DNA of 64,000 nt from Planctomycetota bacterium. GTDB taxonomy: Bacteria > Planctomycetota > PLA2. Positions 17,941-25,372 of the stretch are shown one piece after another. The stretch spans positions 52,128 to 116,127 of the forward strand of contig JAJFFF010000050.1 in NCBI GenBank assembly GCA_021776785.1. The letters run 5' to 3'. How positions within the stretch are numbered: position 1 is the first letter of the stretch; each line of letters starts with the position of its first letter. The position numbers and the translations under genes were made by a program. The notes beneath the pieces are model-generated. The model was not told the origin of the DNA. It made no database searches and worked only from the letters and a program-made list of their open reading frames with translations.

Positions 17941-19356
17941 ATGCACGTTGCCTCTTTGCTCCTCCTCCTCGTCTGCTCCCCAGACACCGATGCGCTGTCC
18001 CTGTACACACGCTGGCGAAATTCGCCTTCCCCCGAGTTGCGCATCCAAGCTGCTCGTGCATTGCGCGGTCTTTCTGGAGATACCGTGCGGGCCGCCCTTT
18101 ATCCCCTCTTAAACGACGACCATGTCGCTGTGCGGGCCGCCGCGCGGGCCGAGCTGGCCCAACGGGGCGCCACCGAGACCGACGCGATGCTGCACGAGGT
18201 CTTGGCGCTCAAGCATGAGCGCGCGCGGCGGGAGGGCTTGCGCGTGCTGCAGGCGCGCAAGGCGAATACGACGCCGTTCCTGCGGGATCGCGATCCGTCG
18301 GTGCGGGCGCGCACCTTGGCGGGTGCGGGCTTCGCCACGGACGCCATTACAAAATCGATGCTGCGGCTGGACCCATTGACCCGCGCGCTGGCGATCGAAC
18401 GCAAGGGTCTCGTCGCGTGGGCGCGCGAAGCCGTGGGCGATCGCCATGAGATCGTGCGCATCGGTGCGGCGCGTGTTGTGCGCGATCCCGCCTCCCTTCG
18501 GCGACTCCTCCGCGACCCGTCTTGGCGCGTCCGGCTTGCGGCCCTCTATCGATGCGAGCGGTTGCGAGACAAGAATAATGTTCCAGCACTCATCGATTCG
18601 CTTCCCCGCGCGGTGGGGCGCTTGCAGGCGCAGACCCTGCGTGTGCTCGTGGCGCTGACCCACGCGGACTTCGGGCTCGACGTTCCGCGCTGGCAGCGGT
18701 GGTGGCGCGATCAGGGAAAGAGCTTTGAGGTGCCGGCACCGCGTGCGGCGCCTAAGCCCAAGGAGTCGCGGACGAGCGCGGCGCTGAGTTTTCGCCGCCT
18801 GCCGGTCACTTCGAATCGCATCTGTTTTGTGATCGACGGCTCGCGTTCGATGGAGAAGCCGGCACCGGGGCGTGCGCGGAGGGCGCGTCGGCGCGGAGGA
18901 CCGGTTCTCTCGCGTTGGGATCTCGTGGTCGCAGACCTCAAATCGGTTGTTGCTGGACTGCCGCGCGGCGCGCGCTTCAACGTGATCGTGTTTCAGACCG
19001 GATTGCTCACATGGAAGAAAAAACTAGTGCGGGCTACGCCCGGGGCGAAGCGTGCGTGCCAAGCTTGGATTGACGAACTCAAACCCGCTGGATGGACGAA
19101 TCTGTTCGACGCGTTGGAGCAAGCCATGGCGGACGACGACGTCGATTCGCTCTTCGTCTTGACCGACGGCGTTCCCAGTCGGGGCGCGGAGACAACGCGC
19201 ACCGCGATTCTGGAAGAGATTCGTCTTCTCAACCACTACCGGCTCGTCGAGATCAACTGCGTGCAGGCGGGTGGGTCGGAAGGGCTCGGGAAACGTTGGC
19301 ACGGCTTCTTGGAAGAACTCGCGCGGTCGAACTACGGTCGCAGTATCCGGGAGTGA
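17941..19356 (+). CDS. HEAT-repeat/von Willebrand factor A protein
   Basis: This is a 471-residue protein with a short hydrophobic N-terminus (MHVASLLLLLVCS), probably an export signal. Residues about 30-230 are HEAT-like helical repeats (SPELRIQAARALRGL, DRHEIVRIGAARVV). A vWA domain starts at about residue 290 with a MIDAS signature, D299-G-S-R-S (D299, S301, S303), then NVIVFQTG, GWTNLFDALEQA and LFVLTDGVPS. Both modules are binding folds. The ATG at 17941 is used because the longer upstream frame runs through the MITE repeats. Confidence 0.85.
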   Translation: MHVASLLLLLVCSPDTDALSLYTRWRNSPSPELRIQAARALRGLSGDTVRAALYPLLNDDHVAVRAAARAELAQRGATETDAMLHEVLALKHERARREGLRVLQARKANTTPFLRDRDPSVRARTLAGAGFATDAITKSMLRLDPLTRALAIERKGLVAWAREAVGDRHEIVRIGAARVVRDPASLRRLLRDPSWRVRLAALYRCERLRDKNNVPALIDSLPRAVGRLQAQTLRVLVALTHADFGLDVPRWQRWWRDQGKSFEVPAPRAAPKPKESRTSAALSFRRLPVTSNRICFVIDGSRSMEKPAPGRARRARRRGGPVLSRWDLVVADLKSVVAGLPRGARFNVIVFQTGLLTWKKKLVRATPGAKRACQAWIDELKPAGWTNLFDALEQAMADDDVDSLFVLTDGVPSRGAETTRTAILEEIRLLNHYRLVEINCVQAGGSEGLGKRWHGFLEELARSNYGRSIRE

Positions 19357-19425
19357 TTCGATGCGTTTGCTACGAAATCCCAAGCCCGAGCGTGTGCGTG
19401 ACCAATCCGCCCAGGGCGGTGCTTC

Positions 19426-19848
19426 GTGAGACTGTGGACTCTTCATCCTTGTTACTTAGATCCGACGGGGCTGGTTTCTGTGTGGCGCAAAGCGTTGCTC
19501 GCGCGGCAGGTGTTGCGCGGCAAGACCAACGCGTACCGGAACCATCCCCAGCTGGAACGGTTTCGGAAGCACCCGTCGCCGATCTCGGCTGTGAACGCGT
19601 ACCTGGCTGCGGTCTACGAAGAAGCGGTGAAGCGGGGCTACTCGTTTGACAAGAGCAAGCTGGGTTCCGTGCGCAACAAAACGAAGTTGTCCGCGACGAA
19701 GGGGCAACTCGATTACGAATGGAAACACTTACGACGCAAGCTGCTGGAACGCTGCCCGGAGCGCGCGCGTCGCAGGGGCGCCCTAACGGCGCATCCCTTG
19801 TTCCAAGTGGTCCCGGGCGGCATTGCTTCATGGGAGCGAAGAACATGA
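19426..19848 (+). CDS. Pyrimidine dimer DNA glycosylase/endonuclease V family protein
   Basis: The 140-residue protein matches the short bacterial/archaeal members of the DenV family (PF03013). It opens MRLWTLHPCYLDPTGLV, continues with WRKALLARQVLRGKT and NHPQLERF, and closes with HPLFQVVPGGIASWE. The family cleaves at UV-induced pyrimidine dimers, although the short bacterial forms are less studied than the T4 enzyme. A GTG start at 19426 gives the conserved N-terminus that holds the catalytic amino group in DenV. It overlaps the next gene by 4 bp. Confidence 0.75.
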   Translation: MRLWTLHPCYLDPTGLVSVWRKALLARQVLRGKTNAYRNHPQLERFRKHPSPISAVNAYLAAVYEEAVKRGYSFDKSKLGSVRNKTKLSATKGQLDYEWKHLRRKLLERCPERARRRGALTAHPLFQVVPGGIASWERRT

Positions 19849-20207
19849 CGAGACTGAACCGCCGGGATGCGATTGTTTACCTACACGAGCGCCATCGCGC
19901 CATCGTGGACGAGCCGTCCGCGAATGTGGATCACGAGGAACTCCACGCGGACATGATGTGGTTGCAAATGGATCTTTGCGAACGCATCCGGCGCCGCGCG
20001 CAGCGGCGCGTGCGGAGTATCTTTAAGAGTGTGAGCTACCTCTGGCAGATGGGCGACGAGGAAGTGCGGAATGCGATCCTGCAGGATTTTTTCATGCCGC
20101 ACTTAGCGTTTCAACGAGACATCGCATGGGCGCGAAGCCACATGGACGCACCGCTGGCCAAAGCCTACGAGATCGTCGATGAAGCCAAGCGCGAGGCGCG
20201 CCGCTAA
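19845..20207 (+). CDS. Small helical protein, unknown function
   Basis: The 120-residue charged, helical protein (RRDAIVYLHERHRAIVDE, EEVRNAILQDFFMPHLAF) is not recognised. Its ATG overlaps the TGA of the UV-endonuclease gene, implying coupled translation. No signal peptide or membrane segment is seen. Confidence 0.55.
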   Translation: MTRLNRRDAIVYLHERHRAIVDEPSANVDHEELHADMMWLQMDLCERIRRRAQRRVRSIFKSVSYLWQMGDEEVRNAILQDFFMPHLAFQRDIAWARSHMDAPLAKAYEIVDEAKREARR

Positions 20208-20400
20208 GACAAGGACCACGACCATGCTCGATCGTCGTCATGCCACTGTCGTTTCACAGTCATGCCAACGGCATGTCAACGGCATGCCAACGGCATCGCT
20301 ACGAAACGCGTCGGCACGTGCGACGGCGAGGCGGTCGTACCCAGCGCCGCGGGTTGTCGCGGCGCTGGGCACAAGAGGGGAGGTGAAGTCGTTGTCCTAC

Positions 20401-21840
20401 CTAGTCGTCGCCGCTTTTGGGCGTGGGCGCACCGTCAAAGAACCATCGCTCCAAGGTCGCGAGTTTCTCCGGCGTCATTGGGCCCGCTCGCTTGGCATAG
20501 ACCATGCCCGTGTCCGGCCAGAACTTCTCCGGGTCTCCAACCTTTGCGCGAAAATAGGCGCGCGTGTAGAGGTCGCCGAATTTCGGGATCCCGTCTTTGT
20601 TGCCAAAGCGCCAAAGCATCGGTCCGCTGTCGCCGCCGTCCTCTGCGTTGTCGATCACGTGACAACTGGCGCACTTAAACTTACGCAGGATCGTACTCGC
20701 TGCGGCGTTGAGGGTTTCGGCGTCGCTGTCCGCGCCGCTTCCCGAGTTGTCGCCCGGTCCGTTGCCCGTCTCGCCGCCACTTGTTTCGGTCGTTGTCTCC
20801 GCATCCGTCGCCGGGGCTCGCGCCGCCGCGCGAGCGCCGAGAATGCCGATGCCGAGCAAAATGACGGCCGCCAAAATCAGCTCCGGCTTGCGTTTGCCGG
20901 GTGCGCGCTCGGGGTTGCGGAAAAGCAACGGCAAGCCGATACCGAGCGCGACGAGCAGGCCTGGGACAAGCCCGGCCAGCACAAACGTCGCGTTCGGGAT
21001 CGATGCGAGCGAGTCCATGTGGAGGAGTTCGTTGACCCAAAGGAGAAACCACTCGGGTTGGGCATCCGGTGCACCCGGGCCGATCGGGTCCGCTTGCGGT
21101 CCGATCGCGGGCGGGAACTTCCACGCAAAAAACACGAGCGCGGCAAGAATCGCCAATCCCGCAATCAGGTCGCGCCGCAGCGCGTAGTCCGTCAGCGGAA
21201 CGACCTCGTCAGTTGTGTCGGCGTGATGGCGGGCCGGGCCGAGGCAGCGCCAGAAGTATGCAAACAGACCGAGCAGCAGCACCAAGATGATGGGCAGCAC
21301 CATCGTGTGAACCGCGTACAGCCGCGTCAGCGTCGCGCTCGAAATCGCATCGCCGCCCAACGCCGCGCGCGCGGCCGCCTCGCCGACCACCGGCGTGGAA
21401 CCGGCGACGGCCTGCATGATGCCGAGTCCCGCGTACGCACGCTCATCTCCGGTGAGGAGGTAGCCGGTGTACGCGAACCCGACAATCACAAGAAAAATCA
21501 AACATCCGATGACCCAAAGGGCGCGGCGCGGCTTCTTGAATCCGCCGTGCCAAAACAAGCGGAGTCCGTGCAGCGCGGCGAGGACGATGGCGAAGTTGCC
21601 CGCCCAGTGGTGCAAGCCGCGCAACCATGCACCACCCGTCACGCGCTCCTGCAGGTGAAGGACGGAAGTGCGCGCCGCCTCCATCGTCGGGGCGTAGTGA
21701 AAGCTCAAAAACACGCCGGACAACAGGCCGCCCGCCGCGACCATCAGCGCGAGCAACCCGAAATTCGGCCAGCGGTCCACGCGCGCGGGCGCGACCAGAC
21801 CGTGTCGGCGGCATGCGGCGCCGTCTTCGTAGGCGCTCAT
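20401..21840 (-). CDS. Cytochrome b/b6 fused to a C-terminal cytochrome c domain
   Basis: The 479-residue membrane subunit belongs to a quinol-oxidising Rieske/cytochrome b complex. Residues about 25-310 form a cytochrome b: H77 and H91 in helix B, H178 in helix D, and a PEWF Qo-site motif at 262-265 (PEWY in b6f). After a last membrane helix (LILAAVILLGIGILG) and a Ser/Gly/Glu linker comes a c-type heme domain with CASCH (C390, C393, H394) and a downstream Met (DTGMVYAKRAGPM). The second helix-D ligand expected 15 residues after H178 is Phe193. The start overlaps the Rieske stop, forming an operon. Confidence 0.88.
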   Translation of the reverse strand: MSAYEDGAACRRHGLVAPARVDRWPNFGLLALMVAAGGLLSGVFLSFHYAPTMEAARTSVLHLQERVTGGAWLRGLHHWAGNFAIVLAALHGLRLFWHGGFKKPRRALWVIGCLIFLVIVGFAYTGYLLTGDERAYAGLGIMQAVAGSTPVVGEAAARAALGGDAISSATLTRLYAVHTMVLPIILVLLLGLFAYFWRCLGPARHHADTTDEVVPLTDYALRRDLIAGLAILAALVFFAWKFPPAIGPQADPIGPGAPDAQPEWFLLWVNELLHMDSLASIPNATFVLAGLVPGLLVALGIGLPLLFRNPERAPGKRKPELILAAVILLGIGILGARAAARAPATDAETTTETSGGETGNGPGDNSGSGADSDAETLNAAASTILRKFKCASCHVIDNAEDGGDSGPMLWRFGNKDGIPKFGDLYTRAYFRAKVGDPEKFWPDTGMVYAKRAGPMTPEKLATLERWFFDGAPTPKSGDD

Positions 21841-22352
21841 GCTTTCACCTTGATGTGGTCTTGGTCCAGCCGCGTCTCAAAGCGCACGAGAGGTACTGTC
21901 GGCGGGCCCGCAATCGGATCGCCGTTGCGAGAAAAAACGCCGCCGTGGCAGGGGCAATGGAATTCGTCGTCTTTGAAGCGGACCTTGCAGCCCGCGTGCG
22001 TGCAACGAGCGGAGAAGGCAACGACCTCATCGCCCGTTTCGGCGCGCATCAAGAACCCAGCCTCTTCGCGCGTTTCCCAGCCCGCTTGCACGGGATACTT
22101 AAACCGCTTGACCGCGCCCGGCGCGAGCTCGGCAAGCGTGCCCGCGTCAACCCACTTTGAGGCGCCGCCGCCGAGGACGGGATCCGCGAGCGTCGCGACC
22201 GCGGGGAGTCCAAAGATCGCTCCAAACACCGCACCAAACATTTTGGCGAGACGCTTGGTGAACCCACGACGGTTCATCGTGTCGACTTGGGTATCAGGTT
22301 GGTTCCCCGTGCGATGTTTAGGCGCGGGTGAAGAGGGCGTTCCTTGCGTCAT
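21837..22352 (-). CDS. Rieske [2Fe-2S] iron-sulfur protein
   Basis: The 171-residue Rieske subunit carries the two cluster motifs CTHAGC and CPCHGG. Its N-terminus has a twin-arginine-like NRRGFTKRL followed by a hydrophobic segment, as expected for a Tat-exported Rieske protein that keeps its membrane anchor. The ATG at 22352 has AGGAT about 6 nt upstream; an internal ATG at 22277 just before the twin-Arg motif is an alternative. It is the first gene of a two-gene operon with the cytochrome b-c fusion and would pass electrons from quinol to the fused heme c. Confidence 0.9.
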   Translation of the reverse strand: MTQGTPSSPAPKHRTGNQPDTQVDTMNRRGFTKRLAKMFGAVFGAIFGLPAVATLADPVLGGGASKWVDAGTLAELAPGAVKRFKYPVQAGWETREEAGFLMRAETGDEVVAFSARCTHAGCKVRFKDDEFHCPCHGGVFSRNGDPIAGPPTVPLVRFETRLDQDHIKVKA

Positions 22353-22712
22353 GACACAATCCTATCGGGACGCGCCGCTGCTTGACCAGGGGGCGCGCCT
22401 AACGTGTATTAGAAATTGGAGCTGCGGGCACGGCCGGAGTGGTGCGAAGGGATCGTGGGCGCGCCGAATTTTGTATTGCGGCCGCCCCGTCGATCACATC
22501 GACCGCCAGCGTCGTGTTTTGGTACGGAATCGCTCGCCGGCGAGCGGCCCGCGACGTGCGGAGTCGTGTGGCGCGCGTCGTGCGCCGACACTCCGACGTT
22601 TTGACACTCAACGCGACGCGCGATGGTGGGCGGGGCGGACGCGTTGTGCGCCCGCCCCACGCTATGCCCGAATCATTGGGCGTGAATCATTGGGCGTGAA
22701 ATATGTGCGGGA
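22353..22712. other. 360-bp intergenic region without a supported gene
   Basis: The open frames here lack family similarity or a plausible start. The stretch holds a GC-rich imperfect hairpin near 22626-22660 and a short direct duplication of GAATCATTGGGCGT at about 22671-22698, just beyond the P460 stop. The region should contain the promoter of the Rieske operon. Confidence 0.5.
22626..22660 (-). terminator. Possible hairpin terminator of the P460 gene
   Basis: A GC-rich inverted repeat (GTGGG-CGGG arm against CCCG-CCCAC arm, with single-base bulges) lies about 50 bp past the P460 stop. There is no clear U tract, so a factor-independent terminator is only a possibility. Confidence 0.3.
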
Positions 22713-23438
22713 CTACTTCGGGTTCCCGAACACGAAGTCGTTGCTCGCGTTGGAGTGGCAGTCTGCACACGCGCCGATGCGTCCGGCCATCTTGACGCTG
22801 CCGCCGGCCGAGACCATCGCGTAATACCAGTCGCCGTTGTCGGAGTCGTAACCGGCGCCACGTTTTTCCATGATCCAAAACCAGCTACGCTTGCCTTTGC
22901 TCCAGCCCTCTTTGACGACGACAGCACCCGGACGATAGTCGCCCTTGCCGCTCGTGAACGTCTTGAGGCCGATCTTGTTCACCCAGTTGTGAACCTTGTG
23001 GCGCTTGTGGGGTTTACTCGTGAACGCAGTCGCGTTCGTCTTCTTAAACGTGCGATACGCCTTGACCAAAGTCTTGGCGTGGCGCGTGTCGGCCGCGCTC
23101 GAACCGCCACCGCCGCAGCCATCGCCACATCCGCCGCAGCCCGCGCCGCAACCGCAGCCGTCGCCACATCCGCCGCAACCGGCGCCGCAGCCACCGGCAC
23201 CGCAGCCACCGGCACCGCAGCCGTCGCTACAACCGGCACCGCAGCCTCCACAGCCTCCGCCGCCGTCACCGCCGCCGCCGCAACCTTCGACGACATCGCC
23301 GCAACCGCCACAGCCGCTGTGACACGCCGCGCCGCCGTCACCGCCCGTGTTCGAGCCTTGACAACCCGGCGCCATGGCCAGGGTAAGGGCGCCCAACGCG
23401 ACCAGCGTTCCCAGCAGGAACTTGTTGATCATTCTCAT
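22713..23438 (-). CDS. Cytochrome P460-like protein with Cys/Gly-rich N-terminal domain
   Basis: The 241-residue exported protein begins with a hydrophobic signal that may be a lipoprotein signal (LAMAPGCQG). Residues about 35-115 are almost entirely Gly and Cys in short CGGCG, CGAGC and CGDGC steps, with about 17 cysteines. The C-terminal domain (from about residue 120) resembles cytochrome P460: HNWVNKIGLKTF, KRSWFWIMEKRGAGYD, and the heme-attachment site CADCH near the end. P460 proteins oxidise hydroxylamine or detoxify NO-type species. Substrate specificity cannot be read from the sequence, and the Cys-rich segment is not part of the usual family layout. Confidence 0.75.
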   Translation of the reverse strand: MRMINKFLLGTLVALGALTLAMAPGCQGSNTGGDGGAACHSGCGGCGDVVEGCGGGGDGGGGCGGCGAGCSDGCGAGGCGAGGCGAGCGGCGDGCGCGAGCGGCGDGCGGGGSSAADTRHAKTLVKAYRTFKKTNATAFTSKPHKRHKVHNWVNKIGLKTFTSGKGDYRPGAVVVKEGWSKGKRSWFWIMEKRGAGYDSDNGDWYYAMVSAGGSVKMAGRIGACADCHSNASNDFVFGNPK

Positions 23439-23515
23439 GCCTCCATCTCGCGTGCCGTGCCCGGTGCCGCTTCAACAAGCGCCTCAAAGACCCGGGGTGG
23501 CCCCCGCGAAGATGC

Positions 23516-24601
23516 TTAGGCTTTTGCAAAGGCGGTGCCAGCGCCTTTTAGCCCGAGTTGGGGCAAGGAGACGGTGCCAGGGCTTTCTGCGGTCGCGCGG
23601 CCGATGACGATGGCGTTCGATTGCACGCTTTCGAGCGCCGCATGAACTTGATCGACATGCTCCGGCGCGACGACGATGCAAAGCCCGATGCCCATGTTGA
23701 ACACGCGGTACATCTCGGCGACATCGACGCTCCCCGACTTCTGGATGAGGTCGAAAATCGGCGGGGCGGCCGGCACCTTGTCGATCTCCCAACCGACCGC
23801 CGCGCGCACGCGAGTCAGGTTGAGCAAGCCGTCGCCGGTGATGTGGCACATTGCCTTCCACGGGACGCCCGACTCAAACAGCGCCATCGCTTCTTTCACA
23901 TAGATGCGCGTCGGCTCAAGCAACTCTTCGCCGACGGTCCGGCCGAGTTCAGGGCGATGCGTATCCACGTCGAAACCGCCCGCGCCGAAGAGTGCGCGGC
24001 GCGCGAGCGTAAATCCGTTCGAGTGCACACCGCTCGCCGCCACCGCCAAGACAACGTCGCCGGGTGCGACAGAAGAACCTTCGTTGAGACGCTTCACCGG
24101 CGCGATGCCGACGGCGGTGCCGACCAGGTCGAGGCCCTCGCCCGGCTTGTGCCCTTTGATCACTTCGGGAAGCTGCGCGGTTTCGCCGCCGGGAATCGAA
24201 ATGCGCGCTTGGCGTGCGCCCTCGTATAACCCGCGCGCGACTTCTTCCATGCGACCGGGCTGAAGCTGCTCGACCCCCATGTAGTCGACCAGACAAATCG
24301 GTTCCGCGCCGATGCAGATGAGGTCGTTGACATTCATCGCGATGCAGTCGATGCCGATCGTGTCGTACTTACCGACTCGCTCCGCGACCAGGATTTTGCT
24401 GCCCACGCCGTCGGTGCAAATGCCGAGCGCTAAGTCGTCAGTCAGGCGCAGCGCGCTGGCGTAGTACCCGTTGTCGAAAACGGGTTCGCCGACGCCTTGG
24501 CGAAACGCCACGGTCTGCGCCAAGATCTTGGCCAGCGCGCTCGTCTCGCTGGCGGCATGAGAAGTGTCGACACCGGATTGCGAATAGGTAAGTCCGCCCA
24601 T
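23516..24601 (-). CDS. purM: Phosphoribosylformylglycinamidine cyclo-ligase (AIR synthetase)
   Basis: This 361-residue enzyme makes aminoimidazole ribonucleotide from FGAM with ATP in purine synthesis. Diagnostic segments are LTYSQSGVDTSHA, ICTDGVGSKILVAERVGKYDTIGIDCIAMNVND, GAEPICLVDYM, IPGGETAQLPEVI, GVHSNGFTLARR and GDGLLNLTRV. The start at 24601 matches the family N-terminus; an ATG at 24649 is possible. The gene is not clustered with other pur genes. Confidence 0.95.
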   Translation of the reverse strand: MGGLTYSQSGVDTSHAASETSALAKILAQTVAFRQGVGEPVFDNGYYASALRLTDDLALGICTDGVGSKILVAERVGKYDTIGIDCIAMNVNDLICIGAEPICLVDYMGVEQLQPGRMEEVARGLYEGARQARISIPGGETAQLPEVIKGHKPGEGLDLVGTAVGIAPVKRLNEGSSVAPGDVVLAVAASGVHSNGFTLARRALFGAGGFDVDTHRPELGRTVGEELLEPTRIYVKEAMALFESGVPWKAMCHITGDGLLNLTRVRAAVGWEIDKVPAAPPIFDLIQKSGSVDVAEMYRVFNMGIGLCIVVAPEHVDQVHAALESVQSNAIVIGRATAESPGTVSLPQLGLKGAGTAFAKA

Positions 24602-24870
24602 ACCCGAGATGTAACCCGGCCGCACAAAAAGATCCAATCGAGACCGCATATCAAACGATGAAACGTCGCTATGCCTCCAAGCCAACGGACGAGAGCACGA
24701 CCCAACCGTGCACATAGACCGGCACGCCAAGATCGCCAAAGACCGCGTTTCAAAGCGTGAGACAAACACCCGACGCCCGAACCCGGCGCCCCCAAACGCC
24801 GAAGGCAGCATCGAGCTTGCAAGGACGAGCCACGAAACCGCTCAAAGCCCAGGCCCGCCAGCCGCCAGAA

Positions 24871-25320
24871 GCGACAACGAGCAAGCAGGGGCGCGCCAAA
24901 CCACGAAAATCAAAACGCACACGCGAAGCCCACGCCCGGAACCCGCCAGACGCCAGACGCGACAACGGGCAAGCAAGGGCACGCCAGGCCACGAAAATCA
25001 AACGGCGCCCGCGAACCGCACGCCCGGAACCCGCCAGACGCGACAACAAGCAAGCAAGGTCGCGCCAAACCACGAAAATCAAAACGCACTCGCGAACCCC
25101 ACGCCCGGAACCCGCCAGCCGCCAGACGCGACAACGGGCAAGCAAGGGCACGCCAGGCCACGAAAATCAAAAGGCGCCCGCGAACCCCACGCCCGGAACC
25201 CGCCAGACGCGACAACGAGCAAGCAAGGGGCAACGCCAAACCACGCGAAGCCCACGCCCGCCAGCCGCCAGAGGCGACAACGAGCATCCAAGGGCATGCC
25301 AAACCAACCGAACGTCAAGC
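24871..25320. repeat. Tandem repeat array, six units of about 81/88 bp
   Basis: The repeat landmark GCGACAAC recurs at 24871, 24959, 25040, 25128, 25209 and 25274, giving spacings of 88, 81, 88, 81 and 65 bp. Within each full unit is a conserved CCACGAAAATCAAA block and a CCACGCCCGGAACCCGCCAG block. The 81/88 alternation comes from an extra GCCAGAC/GCCAGCC step. The array fills most of the gap between purM and the secretin gene. All frames are open because of base composition, so the apparent ORFs are not credible genes. Confidence 0.85.
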
Positions 25321-25372
25321 TCCAACATCGTCAGATGTTGGGCCATAGACACGAGCCCACCGCGAATGCGCG

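Noticed and set aside
20179..22824. 881-codon open frame on the plus strand
   Set aside because: It is antisense to the Rieske and cytochrome b-c genes, which have clear family motifs, and the translation is Arg-rich without similarity.
24871..25320. CRISPR array
   Set aside because: Units are contiguous and nearly identical over their whole length, with no unique spacers.
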